The notes beneath the pieces are model-generated. The model made no database searches and had not been told where the DNA came from. It saw nothing but the letters and a program-made list of their open reading frames with translations. A DNA stretch of 10,856 nt, from the NCBI GenBank assembly GCA_900549155.1, contig URNF01000065.1, positions 1 through 10,856 of the forward strand, written 5' to 3'. Both the position numbers and the translations under genes were made by a program. Shown here one piece after another: positions 1 to 5,521 of the stretch; the stretch's first letter is position 1, and each line of letters opens with the position of its first letter. Origin of the DNA: an uncultured Oscillospiraceae bacterium. Its GTDB lineage: Bacteria; Bacillota; Clostridia; Oscillospirales; Acutalibacteraceae.

Positions 1-737
1 CTTTGCCCGAAAATGAAATACCACCCGCTTTGCGGGTGGATATTTATTTTATACAGTGCCGAAAACTGCGCGGCGTTGGAAAATCCGCAGCGATAGGCAA
101 TCTCCGTGCAAGAAAGGGCGGAGCTTTTCAGCAGCGTATCGGCGGCGCGCAAACGGGTCCGCATGAGATATTGCTGCGGCGACACGCCGTAGATTTCCCG
201 AAAACGGTGCCCGAAACGGCTGTAGCTGAGATGCAGCGCGGCGGCAAGTGCGGAAAAAGCGATGTGCGTGTGGTAGTTTTCCTCTATGTACCGCGCGGCA
301 AAGGCGAGTGATTTTTCCGTGGGGCGTGTGACAGGGGTGATCTTGCGCGTCAGCTGTATGACCAGTGCCTGCACCAGCAGGGACAGCATAGCGTGATAGC
401 CGCTTTCCTGGCGGCAGCTTTCCCGCAAAAGCGCGGCGGCAATACTGCCGATAGTGCCGCCGGCGTCTTCCCACACGCCGCTTGGCAGCGAAAGCGGACA
501 GGAAAAGGCGGCGCAAATGAGACGGCAGGGACGATCGTGTGTTTCGTCGTGCGCCGTCTGCGGCGCAATGAGGGCAAAGCAGCTGTCGGAAAACGCATGG
601 GTTTTGCCGCCGATGACGGTTCTGCCGCTGCCGCTTTGATAGCAGACAAGCTCATACTGATCGTGCTCATGCAGCGGGATGTGACATCCCGCAGGATGGC
701 TGCCCTGCCAAACAGTATAAAAAACGCAGTTCTCCAT
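1..737 (-). CDS. AraC-family transcriptional regulator with N-terminal cupin (3' end off the window)
   Basis: This is a DNA-binding regulator of the AraC/XylS family. The start at 737 has GGGAG about 8 nt upstream, and the frame stays open for 245 codons to the left edge. Residues about 20-60 form a cupin-like sensor (PLHEHDQYEL, then IAPQTAHDE), as in sugar-responsive members. Residues about 145-230 carry the double helix-turn-helix: the first (FSALAAALHLSYSRFGHRFR) near 161-180, the linker GVSPQQYLMRTRLRAADTLL, and the second (TEIAYRCGFSNAAQFSALYK) near 211-230. The usual end of the family (G-x-[ST]-P-x-x-Y-R after the second helix) is not seen; after LYK the frame enters a terminator hairpin, so the C-terminus may be altered, or a 1-nt indel in the A run at 47-50 may hide a stop. 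It is divergent from the nucleoside hydrolase/ribokinase operon, which it probably controls. The family is confident; the effector (nucleoside or ribose) is inference. Confidence 0.88.
   Translation of the reverse strand, partial: MENCVFYTVWQGSHPAGCHIPLHEHDQYELVCYQSGSGRTVIGGKTHAFSDSCFALIAPQTAHDETHDRPCRLICAAFSCPLSLPSGVWEDAGGTIGSIAAALLRESCRQESGYHAMLSLLVQALVIQLTRKITPVTRPTEKSLAFAARYIEENYHTHIAFSALAAALHLSYSRFGHRFREIYGVSPQQYLMRTRLRAADTLLKSSALSCTEIAYRCGFSNAAQFSALYKINIHPQSGWYFIFGQ
15..50. terminator. Bidirectional rho-independent terminator
   Basis: A perfect 8-bp GC-rich stem (CCACCCGC at 21-28, GCGGGTGG at 32-39) closes a 3-nt loop. It is followed on the plus strand by ATATTTATTTT and on the minus strand by TATTTCATTTT. 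T-rich runs on both sides fit a terminator usable from either direction. It could stop the minus-strand regulator gene and a plus-strand gene lying left of the window. Oddly, it sits inside the still-open reading frame of the AraC-type regulator. Confidence 0.7.
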
Positions 738-757
738 GTCATCATCTCCCTATACAC

Positions 758-785
758 AGTATATCACGAGAATGAGAAAAAGCAA
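758..785 (-). promoter_or_regulatory. Sigma-A-type promoter of the AraC-type regulator
   Basis: Read on the minus strand there is TTGCTT at 785-780, a 16-nt spacer, and TATACT at 763-758. The TG placed one base before the -10 gives an extended -10 (TGATATACT). Transcription would begin near 750, leaving a very short leader with the GGGAGA ribosome site. The -35 hexamer lies inside the left copy of the AGCAAAT direct repeat, so binding there would be expected to repress this gene. Confidence 0.6.
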
Positions 786-818
786 ATACATATAAGTTTT
801 CAGCAAATGCCGTATAGC
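781..818. promoter_or_regulatory. Putative AraC-type operator (direct repeat, 21-bp period)
   Basis: AGCAAAT occurs at 781-787 and again at 802-808, exactly 21 bp apart. The likeness extends to AGCAAATRC and to a TATA at 791-794 and 813-816. Two half-sites in direct orientation about two helical turns apart are the known layout for AraC-family dimers. The site lies between the divergent regulator and the nucleoside hydrolase operon. It overlaps the regulator's -35 and lies 47-84 nt upstream of the hydrolase start codon. No good plus-strand -35/-10 pair is seen, which fits a promoter needing an activator. Confidence 0.5.
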
Positions 819-864
819 TGCTCACTGGAAAAAATCGTATGCTGGAAAAAAGGAGGAATGCTGC

Positions 865-1803
865 ATGACAAACGAGCAATACGAGAAAAACCTGTCCGTC
901 CCGACGGGGCGAGTGGATGTGATTTTAGACACAGATGCCTATAACGAGGTGGACGATCAATTTGCCATTGCCTATCTGCTGCACGCAGAGGAGCGGGTGA
1001 ACCTTTTGGGCTTTTGCGCCGCACCGTTTTTCAATTCCCGTTCTGTGTCGCCTGCTGACGGCATGAAGAAAAGCTATGACGAAATCAAAAAGCTGCTGCG
1101 GCTTGCAGACAGGGAAGACCTGTGCGAGCGGGTATATCGCGGCTCGGAGCAGTATCTGCCGGACGAAAAAACGCCCGTTCTCTCGGATGCGGCGCGCTTT
1201 CTCGCGGAGACGGCGCGCGGTTATACCCCGCAGCACCCGCTGTATGTGGTGGCGATCGGCGCGATCACGAACGTGGCGTCGGCGTTGCTTTCTGCACCGG
1301 AAATTGCGGAAAACATCGTGATCGTGTGGCTCGGCGGACATGCGCACCATTGGCAGCGACAGCCGGCGGGGGAGTTCAATATGACCCAGGACATTGCCGC
1401 AGCATGCGTGGTATTCGGCAGCGGCGCGCCGCTGGTGCAGCTGCCCTGTTCGGGCGTGGTGGATCACTTTATCGTGACCGAGGCGGAGTTGCAGCGGTAT
1501 ATGCTGGGGAAGGATCCCCTTTCCGACTATTTGGCCAAAAACGTCTTGGAGGACCAGGCGATATATGCCGCAGGACAGCCGTGGGGCAGGGTGATCTGGG
1601 ACGTGACAGCGGCAGCGTGGCTGCTCAATGACGGCGAACGGTTTATGCAGAGCGTTCTCACACCGCCGATGCTGCCGACCGAAGAGCGCGACTATGTGCC
1701 GGCTAGGACGGCAAAGCCGATACGCTATGTTTATGCGGTCGATCGCACGGCACTGCTTGCCGATATGTTCCGCCGCATTGCGGGAGAGGAGCGCGGCGCG
1801 TGA
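865..1803 (+). CDS. Nucleoside hydrolase (inosine-uridine-preferring family)
   Basis: This cytoplasmic enzyme would split the N-glycosidic bond of ribonucleosides into free base and ribose using a bound calcium ion. It has 312 residues, the usual family length. The N-terminal metal motif reads DTDAYNEVDD at 22-31, a variant of the classic DxDPGxDD. Other family landmarks are AIGAITNVA (about 130-138), GEFNMTQD (169-176, substrate and metal contacts) and IWDVTAAAW (244-252). The last has Trp245 where the well-studied enzymes have the His of their HD pair, while the Asp is kept. The start at 865 is set by AGGAGG 8 nt upstream. The gene opens a two-gene operon: its stop overlaps the GTG of the ribokinase gene (GTGA). 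The divergent AraC-type gene is the likely regulator. The substrate range cannot be read from sequence; pyrimidine or purine ribosides are both possible. Confidence 0.9.
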   Translation: MTNEQYEKNLSVPTGRVDVILDTDAYNEVDDQFAIAYLLHAEERVNLLGFCAAPFFNSRSVSPADGMKKSYDEIKKLLRLADREDLCERVYRGSEQYLPDEKTPVLSDAARFLAETARGYTPQHPLYVVAIGAITNVASALLSAPEIAENIVIVWLGGHAHHWQRQPAGEFNMTQDIAAACVVFGSGAPLVQLPCSGVVDHFIVTEAELQRYMLGKDPLSDYLAKNVLEDQAIYAAGQPWGRVIWDVTAAAWLLNDGERFMQSVLTPPMLPTEERDYVPARTAKPIRYVYAVDRTALLADMFRRIAGEERGA

Positions 1804-2675
1804 AAATTCTCAATTTCGGTTCGCTGAACATAGACTATGTCTACCGCGTCGATCGGTTTGTGCAGGCGGGCGAAACGCGCGCCGCAGCATCCATGCAGCG
1901 CAATGTCGGCGGCAAGGGGCTCAACCAGTCGGTGGCGTTGGCGCGTGCGGGCGCGCAGGTGTTTCACGCAGGCTGCGTCGGCGCGGACGGTGTGTTTCTT
2001 TTGGACTTTTTGCGGAATGAGGGTGTGGACACGCGGTATATACGGACCGTTTCCGCTCCGACCGGACACGCCGTCATCGAGGTGGAGGAAAGCGGCGAAA
2101 ACCGCATTCTGCTGTATGGCGGCGCAAACCGCCTTGTGCGCGAAGAACAGGTGGTTGAAACGCTCTCGGCGTTTGCGGCGGGGGACGTTTTGCTGCTGCA
2201 AAACGAAATTAACGGTGTGGAGCGGCTCATCGACGCGGCGCACGCCCGCGGGCTGACGGTGATGCTCAACCCCTCTCCGTTCACGGAAAACCTGGCGGCG
2301 CTGCCCGCAGGGGCGGTGGATTGGTATTTTGTCAACGAGACGGAAGCTGCGCAGCTGTCCGGGAAAAGCGGCGAGAAAGCGGTCATCGCCGCACTGCGGC
2401 AGAAGCACCCGCAAGCGCGTTTTGTCTATACGATGGGCAGCAAGGGCGCTGTCTATTTCGATGCCGCAGCGCAGCTTTTTGTGCCCGCAGTGCCTGTTGA
2501 GGCAGTGGACACCACGGCGGCGGGCGACACCTTCACCGGCTATTTTCTCGCGACTTATTATTCTATGGGCGGAGATGTACAGGCAGCGCTCACAGCGGCT
2601 GTCACCGCTGCCGCAAAGGCGGTCACGGTCGTCGGTGCGGCAAGCGCCATACCGAAAAAAGAGGAACTCTCATGA
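1800..2675 (+). CDS. rbsK: Ribokinase (PfkB family)
   Basis: This enzyme would phosphorylate ribose with ATP to ribose 5-phosphate in the cytoplasm. The 291 residues show the full PfkB plan: an N-terminal strand (ILNFGSLNIDYV), signature 1 GGKGLNQSVALARAG at 37-51, NETEA at 179-183, and signature 2 DTTAAGDTFTGYF at 237-249 with catalytic base Asp243. The C-terminal VVGAASAIPKKEEL at about 277-290 resembles the monovalent-cation loop and end of true ribokinases (GA..SIP). The start is GTG at 1800, overlapping the hydrolase stop by 4 nt, with GGAGAGGAG at 1783-1791, so translation is probably coupled. Position after a nucleoside hydrolase supports ribose as the substrate, although a related pentose or nucleoside kinase cannot be excluded. 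The TGA stop lies in the loop of the operon's terminator hairpin. Confidence 0.9.
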   Translation: MKILNFGSLNIDYVYRVDRFVQAGETRAAASMQRNVGGKGLNQSVALARAGAQVFHAGCVGADGVFLLDFLRNEGVDTRYIRTVSAPTGHAVIEVEESGENRILLYGGANRLVREEQVVETLSAFAAGDVLLLQNEINGVERLIDAAHARGLTVMLNPSPFTENLAALPAGAVDWYFVNETEAAQLSGKSGEKAVIAALRQKHPQARFVYTMGSKGAVYFDAAAQLFVPAVPVEAVDTTAAGDTFTGYFLATYYSMGGDVQAALTAAVTAAAKAVTVVGAASAIPKKEELS

Positions 2676-2691
2676 CGAGAGTTCCTTTTTT
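2655..2691. terminator. Shared bidirectional terminator of converging operons
   Basis: A perfect 9-bp stem, GGAACTCTC (2663-2671) and GAGAGTTCC (2677-2685), has a 5-nt loop. It is preceded by AAAAAA (2655-2660) and followed by TTTTTT (2686-2691). It therefore works in both directions, ending the nucleoside hydrolase-ribokinase operon on the plus strand and the tlyA operon on the minus strand. The left arm and part of the loop are still ribokinase coding sequence, and the tlyA stop (2692-2690) touches the T run. Confidence 0.9.
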
Positions 2692-3493
2692 ATGTATCAC
2701 TGTCCGGCTTTTCGGCAAGCGCCGCGGCAATGGCGGCGGTGATCTCCTCATCGGTGAGGGTGGGGGTGCGGTCAAACCGCATCAGATATTCCACATTGCC
2801 GTTGGTGCCGTGGATGGGGGAAACGGTGACGGCGGCGGGATAGAGGTGGTTTTCCGCCGCCGCGTCGGCGATGCGGCGCAAAAGCGGCGGCAGGGTCGCG
2901 GGATCCTTCACCACGCCGTTTTTCCCAAGCTCCCGCCTTTCCGCTTCAAACTGCGGCTTAATAAGGCAGATGCAGACGCCGTCTGCGGACAGCACGCGGT
3001 CGACGGCAGGGAAGATCTTGGAAAGCGAGATAAAGGACACATCGACCGTCACCATGTCCTTGATGCCGCCGACCTGTTCGGCGGTCAGGTTGCGGGCGTT
3101 GGTGCGCTCCAAAACCCGCACGCGGTCGTCGTTGCGCAGCTCCCACGCCAGGATCCCGTAGGCAACATCCACGGCGCAAACGGACGCCGCGCCGTGCTGC
3201 AGCAGACAGTCGGTGAACCCGCCGTTGGATGCGCCGATATCGCAAACACGCTTGCCCGTCGGGTCGACGTCGAAAACGGCAAGTGCCTTTTCCAGCTTAT
3301 ACCCCGAGCGGCTGGCATAGCGCCGCGCTTTCTCCCGCAGAGTGAGGGCGGTGTCGGGCGAAACCGGCATGCCCGGCTTGTCGGCGGGCGTGTTGCCGAT
3401 ATAGATGCGCCCTTCCATGATCAGTCCCGTCGCTTCTGTCGGGGTAACGCCGAGCTGCGCCGCAACCAGCGCGTCCAATCGTATTGTTTCCAT
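2690..3493 (-). CDS. tlyA: TlyA-family 16S/23S rRNA (cytidine-2'-O)-methyltransferase
   Basis: Members methylate ribose 2'-OH of rRNA cytidines with S-adenosylmethionine; loss gives capreomycin resistance in mycobacteria. Older 'hemolysin A' labels refer to the same family. From Met at 3493 the protein is 267 residues, close to the 268 of the mycobacterial protein. An S4 RNA-binding domain (about 4-60: RLDALVAAQLG, IYIGNTPADKPG) leads into YASRSGYKLEKAL, then a Rossmann methyltransferase with the SAM site DIGASNGGFTD (about 85-95). The K-D-K-E tetrad is present as Lys66, Asp151 (VDVSFISL), Lys179 (IKPQFE) and Glu235 (GNVEYLM), each three residues before the mycobacterial positions. I chose 3493 because GAGGA lies 5 nt before it; an in-frame ATG at 3505 overlaps the upstream stop by 4 nt but has almost no ribosome site. 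It is the last gene of an operon with two membrane PH-domain genes. Confidence 0.92.
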   Translation of the reverse strand: METIRLDALVAAQLGVTPTEATGLIMEGRIYIGNTPADKPGMPVSPDTALTLREKARRYASRSGYKLEKALAVFDVDPTGKRVCDIGASNGGFTDCLLQHGAASVCAVDVAYGILAWELRNDDRVRVLERTNARNLTAEQVGGIKDMVTVDVSFISLSKIFPAVDRVLSADGVCICLIKPQFEAERRELGKNGVVKDPATLPPLLRRIADAAAENHLYPAAVTVSPIHGTNGNVEYLMRFDRTPTLTDEEITAAIAAALAEKPDSDT

Positions 3494-3501
3494 GGTTTTC
3501 C

Positions 3502-4929
3502 TCATTCCAAATGCAAAGTTTTCTTGACATCCTCAAGCGGCAGCTGGCGGATGCGGTGAGCGGTGGTGCGCTCGTTATAGCTGTAGATCCACACATCGCA
3601 GGCGCCGACGGGCTTTTGAAACACGCTTTGTCGCAGCTGGATACAGCTGATGCGGTCGTGCGGCAGCACCACCGTGTGCAGCACAAAGCCCTTGGCATAG
3701 CACAGCGTCAGGCAGTCATCGCCCGCCGCAATGCCCGTGGCAGCGCGTTCAAACAGCGCCAGCACCAGCCGCCAGACAAGCGGAAACACGCACACAGCGC
3801 CGCCGAGACGGATAAGCTCCGCCCAAAAGGGGAAGAAGTGCGAAAGGATCATGACGGCGGGCACAAGCAGCGCACAGGCAAGCAGCTGCCAGCGCGTATA
3901 GCGCCACAAAGCGCCGAACGCGGGATGCACCTGCACCGGCTTGCGGGAAAACTCCCAAAGGAGCTTTTTCACCGTGCGGTCGGTGGTCGTGCGCGAAGCG
4001 GCAGGCACCAAAACGGCTTTGTCGTTTTTGCGCTTGCCGTAGCCGATGCACTGGATGAACACGACATTGAGCCGCAGAATGTTGCTGAGCACACTCTGCC
4101 TGTAGTCGAGATAGTTGATACCCTTGACGGGGCAGGTGTATTGCCGCCGTATGAAAAGTCCCGTGCGGATATACAGAAACGTGTTATACCGCGTCACGGA
4201 AAAACCGACATAGTGCAAAAGGTTGCGCAAAAACGTGATGCCCCAGCCGATGAGCACGATAAGGGCGATGAGCGCGGCGGTGCGCGGGATGAATTCCACA
4301 ACGCCTGCCAGCGTTTCCAACTCGGACAAAAGCAGCTGCTGAAATTCCCTGCCGAGAATTTTTCCCGCCTGGTTGAAGGCGGTGGCGACAAACAACACGC
4401 CGGTCAGCGTGCTGGACACCACGACCGACAAAAACACGAGATAGCGCCATTTCGGACGATAGACGCCGCGCTCCTGCACCGTCGGCTTTTGCAGACGCAG
4501 CGACAGCAGCGCCTCGGCGTCACGGCTGCGCATGAGCAGCTGAAAATCAAAGCTGCGCAAAGCGCCGCCCGCTGTGTCCACGAACACCCGCCGCGCGCTG
4601 ACCGGCACAAGATAGAAAGGCGCTTCCGAGGAAAGGGTGGTGATGTGTGCAAGCGGGATGCGCGACTCCCGCTTTATGAACAGTCCGCTTTTGATAATGA
4701 GGTTTTCTCCGTCACAGGCAAAGGTGTTGCACCGCCAGGTGAAATAGGAGAAAAGAACGATCACCAAAAGGACAAGAATGTCGAACCACGCGCCGCGCAC
4801 CCAGGCATAGAGCGCTTCGGGACTGCGGATCGCCAAGAGACCGCGCGCCGCAGGCAACAGCAAAAGGAAAAGATATTTCCCGATATAGGGAATGATCTGC
4901 AGCGGGTGCAGGCGCTTTTCGTCAATCAT
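3502..4929 (-). CDS. YdbT-like membrane protein with three bacterial PH (bPH2/DUF304) modules
   Basis: From Met at 4929 this is 475 residues. It alternates helix pairs with soluble PH-like modules: helices about 15-32 and 48-63, module 1 about 64-145; helices about 164-185 and 213-234, module 2 about 239-325; helices about 349-369 and 372-393, module 3 about 395-475. Each module repeats a pattern of an initial strand, a (K/R)SGLFI(K/R)R-like turn (KSGLFIKRESRIPL, RTGLFIRRQYTCPV, AKGFVLHTVVLPH) and a late FxxxV/C segment (VSARRVFVDT, RLNVVFIQ, GACDVWIY). This matches the B. subtilis YdbT type, a membrane protein whose role is poorly known; YdbS/YdbT have been linked to resistance to some bacteriocins. 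The longer frame from 5022 is rejected, because 4929 gives an 8-bp overlap with the ydbS-like stop and the added residues look like out-of-frame sequence. It is the middle gene of the operon. Confidence 0.85.
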   Translation of the reverse strand: MIDEKRLHPLQIIPYIGKYLFLLLLPAARGLLAIRSPEALYAWVRGAWFDILVLLVIVLFSYFTWRCNTFACDGENLIIKSGLFIKRESRIPLAHITTLSSEAPFYLVPVSARRVFVDTAGGALRSFDFQLLMRSRDAEALLSLRLQKPTVQERGVYRPKWRYLVFLSVVVSSTLTGVLFVATAFNQAGKILGREFQQLLLSELETLAGVVEFIPRTAALIALIVLIGWGITFLRNLLHYVGFSVTRYNTFLYIRTGLFIRRQYTCPVKGINYLDYRQSVLSNILRLNVVFIQCIGYGKRKNDKAVLVPAASRTTTDRTVKKLLWEFSRKPVQVHPAFGALWRYTRWQLLACALLVPAVMILSHFFPFWAELIRLGGAVCVFPLVWRLVLALFERAATGIAAGDDCLTLCYAKGFVLHTVVLPHDRISCIQLRQSVFQKPVGACDVWIYSYNERTTAHRIRQLPLEDVKKTLHLE

Positions 4930-5377
4930 GATGCGCCCCCGTGATGTCCAGAAGATATGCCTGCAGCTGCCCTGCCTGCGACAGCGGGATGCCCTCAATG
5001 AGCACCATGCCGCCCGTGACAAACAGAATGAGCGAGCCGATGCCGGCGATGCGCTCGGGCGGACCGTAGAGCAGGGTGATATACCGCACGTTGGAAAGCG
5101 GCACGACGCGCCGCCGCCTTATCAGCACGCCGTCCGTGACCTCCAGCCGATCCTCATGCAGCGCATAGGCGATGTGCCGAAAACGCAGCGGCAGAAAAAC
5201 GCAGACGACAAACAGCCAAACGGCGACCCACACGGCGGAAAAAAGATAGACATAGATCTGCGGCAGCGGACGGATATAGGTCATCGCCACCGACGCGGCG
5301 GAAAGCAGCAGCGCCACCAAAACGGCATAGATCATCCACACGATGAACAAACGGCGGGACGGTCGTTTTTGCAGCAT
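4922..5377 (-). CDS. YdbS-like small membrane protein with one bacterial PH (bPH2/DUF304) domain
   Basis: This 151-residue protein has two N-terminal membrane helices (about 11-33 and 41-63) separated by a short outer loop. One bPH2 module follows (about 67-146), starting RHIAYALHEDRLEVTDGVLI and containing RRRRVVPLSNVRYITL, the usual 'turn then P-x-x-x-I/V' signature of DUF304. The start at 5377 has AAAGGAG ending 7 nt upstream; an ATG two codons earlier (5383) is only 1 nt from the same ribosome site and so is unlikely. It is the first gene after the operon promoter, and its stop overlaps the YdbT-like gene by 8 bp. This is the same pair arrangement as ydbS-ydbT in Bacillus, suggesting the products form one membrane complex. 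The biochemical role is unknown. Confidence 0.85.
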   Translation of the reverse strand: MLQKRPSRRLFIVWMIYAVLVALLLSAASVAMTYIRPLPQIYVYLFSAVWVAVWLFVVCVFLPLRFRHIAYALHEDRLEVTDGVLIRRRRVVPLSNVRYITLLYGPPERIAGIGSLILFVTGGMVLIEGIPLSQAGQLQAYLLDITGAHHD

Positions 5378-5408
5378 AGGCATACTCCTTTCCGAAATGT
5401 ACTACTAT

Positions 5409-5437
5409 ATATTACCTTGATTTGCGGAATTTTTCAA
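5409..5437 (-). promoter_or_regulatory. Near-consensus sigma-A promoter of the ydbS-ydbT-tlyA operon
   Basis: On the minus strand TTGAAA (5437-5432) is separated by exactly 17 nt from TAATAT (5414-5409). Transcription should start near 5402, giving a leader of about 25 nt with AAAGGAG. The strength of the match suggests constitutive expression. The opposite strand of this 144-bp gap must also drive glgP, but I see only a weak pair there (TTGATT at 5418, TTTTAT at 5442, 18-nt spacer). Confidence 0.75.
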
Positions 5438-5521
5438 TGCTTTTTATGCGGGTATAGGAAAAATGTTTGCGGGGAAACTACCGTTGACGACAGGAAAAAC
5501 AGCACGAAAGGGAGAAAAAGC

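Noticed and set aside
49..757. Two minus-strand frames of 155 and 135 codons in the regulator region
   Set aside because: Arg- and Ala-rich out-of-frame translations. The third frame (start at 737) gives a clean cupin plus AraC helix-turn-helix protein.
2672..3559. Plus-strand frame of 295 codons starting at the ribokinase terminator
   Set aside because: Its start lies in the terminator loop and it is antisense to tlyA, whose catalytic tetrad and SAM motif are intact.
3484..4944. Long plus-strand frame (486 codons) opposite the YdbT-like gene
   Set aside because: His/Arg/Gln-rich translation with no recognisable domain; the minus-strand frame has membrane helices, PH modules and gene overlaps. 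GC-rich codon bias opens the opposite strand.
4892..5521. In-frame upstream extension of the glycogen phosphorylase frame by 210 codons
   Set aside because: It is antisense to the YdbS/YdbT-like genes, has low-complexity basic composition, and the strong ribosome site and family N-terminus lie at 5522.
5460..5521. Riboswitch or leader hairpin before glgP
   Set aside because: Only a 4-bp GTTT/AAAC stem is visible, which is not enough to support a structured RNA.
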